Shown here piece by piece: positions 54,425 through 62,922 of a stretch of 64,000 nucleotides of DNA (the first letter of the stretch is position 1; every line of letters begins with the position of its first letter). The notes beneath the pieces are model-generated. The model was given only the letters and a program-made list of their open reading frames with translations, searched no databases and was not told the origin of the DNA. Origin of the DNA: Streptomyces roseifaciens. Lineage in GTDB: Bacteria > Actinomycetota > Actinomycetes > Streptomycetales > Streptomycetaceae. The stretch is taken from NCBI RefSeq assembly GCF_001445655.1, contig NZ_LNBE01000003.1, positions 2,276,530 to 2,340,529 on the forward strand, read 5' to 3'. Made by a program: the position numbers and the translations under genes.

Positions 54425-54835
54425 TCACACGCACACGCGGACCACGCATCCCGCCCTCTTGCTGCGATTTTGATCGGGCTGGACGACGGTGGGGCGCCCG
54501 CGGAGCTCGCCGCGACCGTCGGGGCCGATGATCTGGCCGCCCCGGACGCCTGGTGCGGTGGCGGCGTAGAGCTGGTCCCAGGCGCCTTTCTCGACGGGCT
54601 GGGCCAGGATCGGGTTGGCGATCTTGGCGAAGACGAACGGAGTGCGCCGGTCGGGCCACTGGACCGGAGGTTGGTGCTGGAGTATGACCGTCACCACCCG
54701 GACGTCGCGGCCCTCGGAGGCGGACTTCTCCAGGCGGCGCAGCAGCAGGCGGGCCAGCTCCCGGGCTGTCTGGAAGCCGAGGCCGCTGTTGGCACCGGTG
54801 ACGAGGGCCGTGCGGCCGGTCTTTGGCGTTGGCAT
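54425..54835 (-). pseudogene. Internally deleted short-chain dehydrogenase
   Basis: The frame begins KTGRTALVTGANSGLGFQTA, a perfect SDR nucleotide motif (TGxxxGxG). Within 10 residues it jumps to LLLRRLEKSASEGRDVRVVT and then to the family's C-terminal part (FAKIANPILAQPVEKGAWDQ, LYAATAPGVRGGQIIGPDG). The middle region with the Ser and YxxxK catalytic residues is gone, about half the normal 300 residues. The remaining peptide should be inactive. Confidence 0.7.
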
Positions 54836-55027
54836 TGCTACGGGGTGGCTGCGGCTACTGGTCAGGGCAGTGCCGGTGGGCCACTGGTCGGGCCCGGCAT
54901 TGATCTCAACGTCGCCCGTCGGCCTGCTTCTATCCACGGCGCGGATATCGTCGGCCTGGCAGACCGTGGGTAACGGCGCGTAACCGATCAAGACTGGAGA
55001 AGCCAGCACACAGGGTTCCCCCACGCC

Positions 55028-55428
55028 GTGCCGCTACGAAGGGTTACCTCCGTATCTGCTTCCTCGGTCTTCGCTCCCGCTACGTCGCTACGCGCTGTTC
55101 AGATCTCTGAACTCGGGGCCGTACCCGATCACGGGCGGCTGGCGGTGGGCCGGCTGCGGCGAGTGCGGCTCTCGGTGCCGTTGCCGAAGGCGGCCGACGG
55201 CCGCCTGGGCCTCGCGGCCGACGTCTCGCCGTGGCTCCGCCCGGACGAACGAACACCCGGACGGTGCTCTATGGACGAGTTCGAGCCGCTCAACCTGATG
55301 CAACATGCCGGGCGGTAGTGGGCCGAGTGCGGCGGAAGACGCAAGGCACCCACTACGTCATCTGGCGGAACAAGCGCGTCACCGAAGACCGCCTACGCCA
55401 GATCGTGGCCCGGGCAAATGTCGCATGA
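55028..55428 (+). pseudogene. Transposase remnants
   Basis: The frame up to about 55260 contains RLRRVRLSVPLPKAADGRLG and LAADVSPWLRPDERTP, matching the DDE transposase family with VDVSxWLRPDA motifs (IS701-like) that is common in Streptomyces. It then loses the match. A following frame ends RNKRVTEDRLRQIVARANVA at 55428, which looks like the C-terminus of another actinobacterial transposase. No inverted repeats were found, so this is a degraded insertion scar. Confidence 0.55.
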
Positions 55429-55447
55429 CGGGCTGCGGGGGCCAGCC

Positions 55448-55831
55448 TCACCCGAGGCGCAGGAAGCCCCGGACGTCGTCGAGGCCGTCGAGTGCCCGTC
55501 CGTCCACGTCCGAGAGATCCACCTCAGCACGCGCTGCCAAGGAGTGCGTCAGCGCAACGGCCCCGTCGCTGAGATATCCGAAGCGTCGAGCGGTATGTCC
55601 CAAGCACAAGCCAGCCAGCCCGAGCAGCGGACTGCCTGACGCGGCCCGCGTACCGACCTGAACACACCAGTGCTCGACGAACTCCCGATCATCGTCGTTC
55701 AAGGCGCACCCGACCAGAGCGTCCGCCGCCTCGGGCTCATGTGCCCGGTCCCCGAGTGCCCGCTCCAACGTCTCGATTACCACGTCATGCGGCAGGACAG
55801 GAGGGTTCTGGAAGCTCAGATATGAATGCAT
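55448..55831 (-). CDS. Hypothetical protein, about 127 residues
   Basis: This helical soluble protein has LPHDVVIETLERALGDRAHE, GCALNDDDREFVEHWCVQVG and SPLLGLAGLCLGHTARRFGY. The last block is typical of a Streptomyces HEAT-like hypothetical family. No ribosome site is obvious. The function is unknown. It lies among relics, but its frame is intact. Confidence 0.6.
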   Translation of the reverse strand: MHSYLSFQNPPVLPHDVVIETLERALGDRAHEPEAADALVGCALNDDDREFVEHWCVQVGTRAASGSPLLGLAGLCLGHTARRFGYLSDGAVALTHSLAARAEVDLSDVDGRALDGLDDVRGFLRLG

Positions 55832-56106
55832 GCCGTTGAGACTACGTATTCCACCGCGGCGCCCACCCCAGGCGCCTACCAGGCGCGGTCTCCGGCTCGA
55901 GGCGGGGAGCTGGTGGCGGTTATGGACGCCTCGCCAGTTGCCGTAATTCTCCGGCAGGTGGACCTATTGCGTTCCGGCCTGGAACTGGTCGGCGATCGCA
56001 TCGATCGCCTACTGGCGATCACACCAGCGGTCGCCCCGCTTCAGTGTCGGCCTGGGAGTAACAGCTCGTCCGCGCCCGCTGAGTCATTCGCGCCCTCTAC
56101 GCTGTC

Positions 56107-57017
56107 GTGACCGGCAGGTTGGACGCCGACGAGCTGCCTGCCGGCTCTCCCAGGCCGTCGCCGAGAGGATCCCCGCACATGAGAGCCCCGTTGCCGCCCA
56201 CGCGTTCTGGCGGGGGAAGTTCGGCCGCGAGGCCGCTGCCTACCTGGCCTTCGCCCGCTGCACACCGCCGGTGCGCGTACCGCGTCTGCTCGCCGCCGAC
56301 GCCGGGAAAGGAGTACTCCTGCTGGAGCGGTTGCCCGGGCATCACGCCAGCCCCGACCGCTACCCGCCGACCCCGCTCGCGCACCAGGACGTGTGCGCAG
56401 TCGTCGATGCTCTGGGATCCCTCGCCCGCTGGACCCCCACACCGGGGGCGTTCGCCCAAGTCTGGAACTACCGGCATCGGCTGGACCGCTACCTCGGCTA
56501 CGGTCTCTTCCAGGACTCCGACCACCAGGCCCTGACCCACCTGTTGCAGGAAGCCGGACCCGCCCGGAACTTCGCCCACGGCGATCCGCTGCCCGGCAAC
56601 ATCCTCCTCGACGGCCCCGGCGTAGGGCTGCTGGACTGGGAATTCGCCGGCTACTACCTCCCGCACCTGGACTGGGCCCTGCTGTGGATCCTCCTCCACG
56701 CCACGCCCGAGGCGCGGACCCTGATCGAGGAACGCGTCGCCGCCGGCGGCCCCGCCCACCAGGCCGCGTTCACCGTCAACCGGGCCATGCTCCTGACCCG
56801 CGAGCTGCGCACCCACCGGGAACTGCCCCCTGCGCCCCGGCAGCAGAGCCGCCTTGCCACCCTCACCCGCGACTGGGACGCGCTGCGCACCCACTGGCGC
56901 CCCGATCGGCGGCATCCGCACTCCATACCGCAACCTGGCCCTCGCCGAGCACACCCTCACCCTGATGGCGACGAGTCGGTCGCGGCATGGAGGGTTGTGT
57001 CGGGTGATGCGCAGTAG
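56107..57017 (+). pseudogene. Frameshifted aminoglycoside phosphotransferase-like gene
   Basis: GTG at 56107 opens VTGRLDADELPAG. At about 56145 the frame is lost, and one frame over continues QAVAERIPAHESPVAAHAFW and the rest of the protein (RLLAADAGKGVLLLERLPGH). The catalytic loop FAHGDPLPGNILLDG and LLDWEFAGYYLP are intact near 56575-56660. One missing C near 56146 would restore a single protein. It could be a young pseudogene or a sequencing error. The APH fold phosphorylates small molecules or proteins. The substrate is unknown. Confidence 0.7.
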
Positions 57018-57190
57018 GAGGCGGGGTGGGGGGCCTTTTCGAAGAACCGTCCGTGCAGCAGAACGATCTCGTCGCTGTGGCAGTCGTACGCTGCGGCGTG
57101 CTGGTGGAGGGCGGTGGCGTCGTCGGCCATGTTGCGGATGCTGCCGGTGGCGCTGCCGGCGCGGCGGCTGGTCACGAGCCGGCGGGCTAA

Positions 57191-57206
57191 CTGATCGTTT
57201 CAGAAT
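57191..57206. repeat. Left terminal inverted repeat of the IS5-family element
   Basis: CTGATCGTTTCAGAAT is matched exactly and in reverse at 58549-58564. One further complementary base extends it to 17. Confidence 0.85.
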
Positions 57207-57258
57207 GAGTTGAGCTGCGGGTCTTGCACTCGCCAATCCTGGTCGGCAGGGTGTCCGG

Positions 57259-58067
57259 GTGCGTGCTGATCTTGTTCCGGACGACCTGTGGGAGCGGGTG
57301 GCCCCGTTGCTGCCACCCGCTCCCGAACGGCGCCGCCGGTATCCCGGGCGGTTGCGTGTTCCTGACCGAACAGCACTCGCCGGAGTCCTGTTCGTGCTGC
57401 GGACCGGTGTCGCCTGGCGGGACGTCCCGGCGGAGACCGTGGGCTGTTCCGGGGTGACGGCCTGGCGCCGGCTGCGGGACTGGACCGAGGCCGGCGTCTG
57501 GCCACGCCTGCACGCCGCCCTGCTGACCGAACTGCGCCGCGCGGACTTGTTGGACCTGGACGACTGCTCCGTGGACGGGTCGCACGTCCGGGCCCTCAAA
57601 GGGGGGATCACGTCGGCCCTTCACCCGTCGACCGCGCCCGCCCCGGCTCGAAGCACCACCTGATCGTCGACCGCCACGGAACCCCGCTCGCCGTCACTCT
57701 CACCGGCGGCAATCGCCACGACGTCACCCAGCTCCTGCCCCTGCTCGACGCCCTCCCACCGATCCGCGGACGGCGGGGACGTCCCCGCCGCAAGCCCCGG
57801 CGCCTGTATGCCGACCGGGGCTACGACTTCGACAAGTACCGCCGCCTGCTGTGGAAGCGGGGCATCAAGCCGTTGATCGCGCGACGCGGCGTCGCCCACG
57901 GCTCCGGACTGGGCAAGGTGCGCTGGGTGGTCGAGCGCGCCTTCGCCTGGCTGCACCAGTTCAAACGGCTCCGCACCCGCTACGAGCGACGCGCCGATCT
58001 TCATCAGGGCCTGCTCGAACTGGCCTGCGGCCTCATATGCCTGCGCCGCCTGCGCACCCCATCCTGA
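57259..58067 (+). CDS. IS5-family transposase, likely -1 frameshifted fusion
   Basis: Frame 0 starts at GTG 57259 (RADLVPDDLWERVAPLLPPA) and runs to the first catalytic Asp block (DDCSVDGSHVRALKGG). At AAAGGGGGG (57598-57606) the -1 frame continues DHVGPSPVDRARPGSKHHLI, then LYADRGYDFDKYRRLLWKRG (second Asp) and VVERAFAWLHQFKRLRTRYE (catalytic Glu). The fused product is about 269 residues, normal for IS5 (IS427 group), in which -1 frameshifting at such runs is known. The transposase is probably active. Confidence 0.85.
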
Positions 58068-58071
58068 TCGA

Positions 58072-58476
58072 TCAGCTGGCTACGCTGAACCACCCCGGTC
58101 GCACCTCGGTCAGAAGCGGTTGCAGGGACCGCACTGCGGTCCGCAGGTCCTGATCAGTGACGTCGAGAGGCTCCGGCAGGCTCAGCCCGTACGAGCGCAG
58201 CCGCCAGAGGTCGAAGATTTCGCTCCCGTCGGCGTCGAAGTCGACATCGACCTCGGTGCCGTTGTCGCTGACGAAGCGGCACCCGGCCCCATGAACCGTG
58301 TAGGAGTAGGTGCCGATGTGCCCACTCCGGCTGATGATTCGGCGCGAACGGACCAGGCCGAGGACATCTGCGAGTTGCTCAAGCGACGGGATCGCGGCCC
58401 TCATAGCCTCGTCAACCGCGTTCAGAGCCTCGACGTAGCCAAGCACGAGCTCCCGTGCAGCCCCAACCCGTTCCAT
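58072..58476 (-). CDS. Passenger protein inside the IS element, DUF6896-like
   Basis: This 134-residue protein ends 4 bases from the transposase stop, tail to tail. It contains ALNAVDEAMRAAIPSLEQLA, IGTYSYTVHGAGCRFVSDNG and DVDFDADGSEIFDLWRLRSY, matching the DUF6896 pattern of small actinobacterial proteins. GGGGGGA lies nine bases before the ATG. IS5 elements do not normally carry such a gene. It may protect or regulate, but nothing shows this. Confidence 0.65.
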   Translation of the reverse strand: MERVGAARELVLGYVEALNAVDEAMRAAIPSLEQLADVLGLVRSRRIISRSGHIGTYSYTVHGAGCRFVSDNGTEVDVDFDADGSEIFDLWRLRSYGLSLPEPLDVTDQDLRTAVRSLQPLLTEVRPGWFSVAS

Positions 58477-58548
58477 ACAGCACCATCCCCCCTGAGCCCG
58501 TGGCTGAAGGGATTGTTCCATGAGCCGCCAGCGTCTCCGCAGGACGGC

Positions 58549-58564
58549 ATTCTGAAACGATCAG
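58549..58564. repeat. Right terminal inverted repeat of the IS5-family element
   Basis: ATTCTGAAACGATCAG is the exact reverse complement of the left end, 482 bases beyond the transposase stop. Confidence 0.85.
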
Positions 58565-58768
58565 TAAGTGCGTCGGGGCCGGAGTCGGGACAGAACCGGA
58601 AATCGGTGTGCAGGAGCTTGACGTCGCGGGGTCCGGCGTAGCTGATGGCGCCGCGGGCGTCGACGCCGGGTTTGGCGGTGGACCGGTGGCCTTGCACCGG
58701 GCGTCGATGAGTAGCCGGCGAGTTGAGCGGGGGAGCGTGGCGGACAGGCGACGACCACGGAGGATCCG

Positions 58769-60694
58769 GTGTCAGTGGTGGGTGCAACTATCACGGACAT
58801 GGCTGAAGCGAATGACACGACGTTCGAATGGCGGCCCTTTCTCGCGCAGTGGAGTGAGGAGTGGGCGGACGCCTGTGACCCGGACGACCCGCTCTTGGAC
58901 GAGGAGGAAGCCGCGCGGCAGGCCCGCTGGCTGGGCTTCGCGCCCGCTTCCGGCTCGCAGATCACGGCGCTTGAGCAGCGTCTCGGGTGCCGGCTTGCCC
59001 CGTCTTATCGGGCGTTCTTGGAAGTCAGCGACGGTTGGCGGAATGCCGGCGGCTTTGTCGATCTCCTTGCCGGTACGGGGGAGGCCCGCTGGTACGAGGA
59101 CGAATCGGGCTTCGGAGAGGTGTACCGGAGCGCGCTGGGCGAACACTCCTCGCCCGAGGAGGTCGCGGAGGTCGGCATGTGGAGCCGCGCGCTGCAACTG
59201 GACGTGGAGTCCGACGCCACATACGTCCTGATGGACCCGCAGGACATCACCGGCGGTGGCGAATGGGCCGTCTACTGTCACAGAGCCTGGGGAACCGACC
59301 GGCCAAAACGGTATGAGTCCTTCCGTGCGTTCATGGAGGACATGTACCGCGAGTTCCACAGCCTGCGTGCGAGTGAACTGGGGGAGACGGAGTTCGTCAA
59401 TGCCACGACTCGGGCGCTGGACACGGTCGTCGAGGAAGCCTGGCACGAGGCACTTGACGGGGCGTACGAGCGGGCCGGAGAGATGCTCGAGGAACCGGCG
59501 GCGTACGGCAGGCCCCGGGCGGAGGCCCTGCTGGGACAACTCCGGCTGCTGCTCGGAGAAATCTACTTCCACAACGTGGGACCAGGCCTGTCTGCCGAGG
59601 TACGCACCCAGGAGTACCCGCCCGCGCCGGCCGACCGCCACCACGTGCATCCCCTGCACGTCGGCCGGCTCCGGCACAGGGACGCGCCCTTTCAGTACAC
59701 CACTCCGGGGCCGTTCGGCCTGGCCGTCGAAGAAGCCCGCGAGCTGGTCCGCTGGGGCGATGCGGATGCGGCATGGCACACGCTGCTCACGGCCCTGCCT
59801 CGGTGGCAGCCGCTGGACCCCACCCACCTCGCGCCCTTCGGTCTGCTCCGGGATTCCCTCCTCGGCCCCCTGCTGACCCCCGAGCAGTCACGGGAACTGT
59901 TGGCCGTACGCAGAGGCCCCAAGGCCCTGGCAGACCCGAGCCCCGGCCTTGGCCCCGTGGCGAAGGGCCTGGACCCCAGCGGGCTGGCGTGGCTGGCTGA
60001 CCAGGAACAAAGCAGCCTGAGGGCCGGGTACCGCTTCGTGCTGGTGGAGGACTCCGATCCGGCAGGACTGCCCGCGCGCCTCGGCTCGGACGGGGTCACC
60101 GTCCTGCTGGAGCCGATGACGAACTGGGATGCGCGCGGGCTGCTGCACCGCAACGGAGAGGGCTCGACGTACGGCGACAGGCCGGTGGTCTGCGTGGGCC
60201 GCGCAGGCCTGGGGTGGTGCTTCGCCTTCGACGGTGAGCCGCCCGCCTTCGACAGGGGACGCTTCGTCTCCCCGGCAGGGGTTGCGTCGCACGGAACCCG
60301 CGCGGTGGTGGTGTGGAGCACGCCCGCCGGACAGAACCGTCCCTCCTCCGTCTTCCACATGTCTGTGGCGGAGAACGGCGAGGAGCGGTACGCGTTCACC
60401 GTCCACGGCGCGGAGATCCGGCGCAGCGGCGACATACCTCCGGCACTGGACCCGGATCTCTTCTACGGACCTGTGAACGGTGGGACGGCGCAGGCCGCGG
60501 AGGCGTCCGGGCGGGCCGGCGAGCGCCGCGCGCTGGAGGCGATCGCCGCCGAGTTTGACGTCTCACTGCCATGTTTTGCTCTGACGCGAGCGGACTGCCT
60601 CTTGCATCGGTTCAAGACCCTGTCGTGGACACGGCCGCCAGGGCCCGGCGAGTCGTTCATGGTGTTGAGCCGGGTAGACGACCAAGCCTTGTGA
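58769..60694 (+). CDS. SMI1/KNR4 (SUKH) domain protein
   Basis: This 641-residue protein has a SUKH-1 fold at about residues 30-200: ITALEQRLGCRLAPSYRAFL, LEVSDGWRNAGGFVDLL, GGEWAVYCHRAWGTDRPKRY, ESFRAFMEDMY. SUKH proteins often act as immunity proteins against polymorphic toxins. The C-terminal 430 residues are of unknown family and include a beta-rich part (VVCVGRAGLGWCFAFDGEPP) that recalls related actinobacterial proteins. GGAGG lies five bases before the GTG at 58769, so I chose it over the ATG ten codons later. Confidence 0.8.
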   Translation: MSVVGATITDMAEANDTTFEWRPFLAQWSEEWADACDPDDPLLDEEEAARQARWLGFAPASGSQITALEQRLGCRLAPSYRAFLEVSDGWRNAGGFVDLLAGTGEARWYEDESGFGEVYRSALGEHSSPEEVAEVGMWSRALQLDVESDATYVLMDPQDITGGGEWAVYCHRAWGTDRPKRYESFRAFMEDMYREFHSLRASELGETEFVNATTRALDTVVEEAWHEALDGAYERAGEMLEEPAAYGRPRAEALLGQLRLLLGEIYFHNVGPGLSAEVRTQEYPPAPADRHHVHPLHVGRLRHRDAPFQYTTPGPFGLAVEEARELVRWGDADAAWHTLLTALPRWQPLDPTHLAPFGLLRDSLLGPLLTPEQSRELLAVRRGPKALADPSPGLGPVAKGLDPSGLAWLADQEQSSLRAGYRFVLVEDSDPAGLPARLGSDGVTVLLEPMTNWDARGLLHRNGEGSTYGDRPVVCVGRAGLGWCFAFDGEPPAFDRGRFVSPAGVASHGTRAVVVWSTPAGQNRPSSVFHMSVAENGEERYAFTVHGAEIRRSGDIPPALDPDLFYGPVNGGTAQAAEASGRAGERRALEAIAAEFDVSLPCFALTRADCLLHRFKTLSWTRPPGPGESFMVLSRVDDQAL

Positions 60695-61172
60695 CTGTGG
60701 CTCGTCCCGTTAGCCAGGTGTCGGATGGGGCGCCCGGCATGACTTCGTATGGTTGTCGGCATTTGGATGGCCTGGATGTAGGGTCTCAGATCGCAGGGAG
60801 CCGGCGGTGTGGTTCGTCCGCCGAAACTTCGGGAAGACGAGCAGGTGCTCTGACCCTAAGAGGCTTTTCCTGTCGCTGAGTTGGCTTACCGGCTGGCGTT
60901 CTGGCATCAGAACCCGGACGCCGGCCGTGAGAGTGTGCGTGCCGCTGGCGGCCCCGGGCGACGGGCAAGCACTACGGGGGAGTGCGCTGGCCGGCCGACC
61001 GGACCGCGGACTTTGATGCGCTCCAGGACGGCGATGAAGTGGGGCTGCGGGCGGCCTGTTCCGCAGTCAGGACGAGCGACAGCGGACGGCGCCAGTGGCG
61101 TTGTCGACTTGGTGTGCTCACTGTTGGGGAGCCTCATGCCGACATGCCGCCTGTCGCTGGCGCGGCCTACGT
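60695..61172. other. Intergenic stretch, nothing recognised
   Basis: Neither strand holds a frame with a ribosome site or a family match. The sequence may be decayed coding DNA. It separates the SUKH gene from the convergent DUF6463 gene. Confidence 0.4.
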
Positions 61173-61583
61173 TCACGCTCGTGGAAGGCCGGTCTTGGGT
61201 GCGGGGTTGTCGCGGCGGGCGCGGTGGGCTCCGATCAGCAGCAGGGCGCTCGCGAGCAAGAAGAGCGGCCAGGGCGTGAACGGGAGGACTATGGCGTCGA
61301 CGATGGTCCAGCTGCCCAGCGTCCAGCCGATGAATGCCGGCGGGGTGATGCCGCGGCGGTCCAGCCACAGCACCGTCAGGCCGATCAGGACGAGCGGTAT
61401 GCCGAAGCTTTCCAGGCTCAGCCAGTACGCGCTGCCCGCCGGGCTCATCTCGGCAAGGTCCTCGCTCCACAGTCCGCCGCTGAACCATGTCCCGGCGTGG
61501 CGCGCGGCTTTCTCCACCGTCAGGGCGCCGAGCGTGTGTGCGGTTCCGCAAAACGTGATGATCCAGCCAGCCCACTTGATCAT
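61173..61583 (-). CDS. DUF6463-like membrane protein
   Basis: This 136-residue protein begins IKWAGWIITFCGTAHTLGAL and has four membrane spans (about 5-22, 52-68, 77-95 and 100-120) with WTLGSWTIVDAIVLPFTPWP between the last two. This fits the DUF6463 family. GGAGAA lies just before the ATG. It diverges from the TetR gene, and such pairs are usually regulator and target. Confidence 0.8.
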   Translation of the reverse strand: MIKWAGWIITFCGTAHTLGALTVEKAARHAGTWFSGGLWSEDLAEMSPAGSAYWLSLESFGIPLVLIGLTVLWLDRRGITPPAFIGWTLGSWTIVDAIVLPFTPWPLFLLASALLLIGAHRARRDNPAPKTGLPRA

Positions 61584-61673
61584 CTGAGTTCTCCGTTCTT
61601 GTCGCGAAGTCACGCGGTGCGACTTCATCGCGGTTGTCTCTGTGCAGCGGTAGTAGGGATCTCTGCAGTCATA

Positions 61674-61713
61674 GTTCCGATACTGCTGTTTCGATACTCT
61701 CGTTCCGTATAAT
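61674..61713. promoter_or_regulatory. TetR promoter with direct repeats
   Basis: TATAAT (61708-61713) sits 6 bases before the TetR ATG, so the transcript is probably leaderless. Just upstream CGATACT occurs twice (61678-61684 and 61692-61698, 14 bp apart) and GTTCCG twice (61674 and 61702). These may form the TetR operator controlling both divergent genes. Confidence 0.55.
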
Positions 61714-61719
61714 GCAGGC

Positions 61720-62352
61720 ATGACGGTGAGAAGGCAACGGGGCGGACGCCCCCGAGACAGTCGCGTGGACCAGAAAATCCTGCAGACCACGCGTGAGCTG
61801 ATCGACGAAGTCGGCTACCCGGCCCTGACCGTCGATCAGGTCGCGACGCGCGCCGGGGTGGGCAAGGCGGCGATCTACCGCCGCTACGCCTCCAAGGCCG
61901 AGATGGCGTTCGTCGCCACCATGCATGAGCAGCAGTTGCCTCCGCTGGTCGGCACCGGCTCCTTGCACGGGGACCTGCTGGCGCTGGTCCGCACGTTTCA
62001 CGCCCGCATGGCCGCCCCGGCGGCCCGGCAGCTGGCACCGGCCCTGATCAGCGAACTTGCCGTCAATCCCGAACTGGATACCCGGTTTCAGGACACCTTC
62101 CTGGCCGCCGAACAGGCCGCCTTCGCCGAAATCATCGAACAGGCCGTGGCCCGCGGCGAGCTGGCCGGGACCGTCGACCCCGCGATGGCCCACCTGCTGC
62201 TGCTCGGCTCTCTGGCGTCCGCCCTTTACATTCTCAACCTGCCCGTCGACGACGCGCTGGTCACCGACCTCGCCGCCGCTGCCGCAGCAGGAATCACCGC
62301 CCTGGCCGACCGGCACCACGGCGACCCCAACGGAGCCGCCGAGCCGCGCTGA
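61720..62352 (+). CDS. TetR family transcriptional regulator
   Basis: This 210-residue protein has the TetR helix-turn-helix at about residues 20-60 (ILQTTRELIDEVGYPALTVD, QVATRAGVGKAAIYRRYASK). A helical ligand domain follows with TetR C-terminal type 3-like blocks (LAPALISELAVNPELDTRFQ, FAEIIEQAVARGELAGTVDP). It should repress itself and the divergent DUF6463 gene. The inducer is unknown. Confidence 0.92.
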   Translation: MTVRRQRGGRPRDSRVDQKILQTTRELIDEVGYPALTVDQVATRAGVGKAAIYRRYASKAEMAFVATMHEQQLPPLVGTGSLHGDLLALVRTFHARMAAPAARQLAPALISELAVNPELDTRFQDTFLAAEQAAFAEIIEQAVARGELAGTVDPAMAHLLLLGSLASALYILNLPVDDALVTDLAAAAAAGITALADRHHGDPNGAAEPR

Positions 62353-62922
62353 CCGCTCCGTTTCTCCTGGTTGGGTGGCCGTCCCGGACTCACAAACCCC
62401 CACCGGCCTCGTGCTGGGGCGCACCATCTACCAAATGAGCCACGCGCTCCACGCGGGGCAAGGCCGGCTGTCCACGCACTCGTTGAAATACCTGCGGCAA
62501 GATTCTCGTAGCCGTTGCTCTCGGGTGGTCGGGGCGCGGCGGCGCAGGTACATGAGCGGGAATCCTCCGCTTGTGTTTACTGCGTGGCGCCGCCTGCGCT
62601 GCCCTTCGCCCGGTTCTGGCCCCACGGCCGACGCCACCTCGGCACCGTCCGCCGCGGCCAGTAGCCCGCTGTCGCCTGGCCGACCAGGTGCGGCGTACTT
62701 GGAGGCTTGCGCTTGCAGGCCGAGTACGCAGGCGTGGATGGCAAGACCTGCTTCTACGACGCCGCCGAGGTGGTGCCGATGGGCGTCGTCGTCCTGCTGG
62801 ATGTCGGTGGGGAGTGCGCGCGTGCCAGGCCGATCGCCTCGCCCGGCGACGAATGCGGTGCCGACATCGGCACGGCCGGCGCCGGTTGAGCTTGACCCGA
62901 GGTCAGGGTTCACACTCCTCGC
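62353..62922. other. Intergenic stretch before the hydrolase operon
   Basis: No supportable gene is present. A + frame at 62707-62889 (EYAGVDGKTCFYDAAEVVPM) is somewhat protein-like and may be a relic. The long minus-strand ORF here is antisense to the hydrolase gene. The promoter of the next operon occupies the last 30 bases. Confidence 0.4.
62892..62905 (+). promoter_or_regulatory. MerR-type operator/promoter of the hydrolase-MerR operon
   Basis: TTGACC (-35 candidate, 62892-62897) overlaps the perfect dyad TGACC-CGA-GGTCA (62893-62905). The dyad lies between the -35 and the gene start 18 bases on, as in MerR-controlled promoters, and a MerR gene is second in the operon. The -10 is not clear. 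Confidence 0.5.

Larger units (their letters stand above)
57191..58564. mobile_element. IS5-family insertion element carrying a passenger gene
   Basis: Perfect 16-bp inverted repeats, CTGATCGTTTCAGAAT (57191-57206) and its complement (58549-58564), bound a 1374-bp element. TAA flanks both ends as a likely 3-bp target duplication. Inside are an IS5-family transposase in two frames (+) and a separate gene on the minus strand. A degraded copy of the inverted repeat (near 58061-58075) overlaps the transposase stop, suggesting that the original right end lay there and the outer end was gained with the passenger. Confidence 0.75.

Noticed and set aside
56957..57175. Minus-strand frame next to the IS (SIRNMADDATALHQHAAAYD)
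   Set aside because: Protein-like, but it does not join in frame to the sequence on the other side of the IS and has no start or family match. Left as an unassigned fragment.
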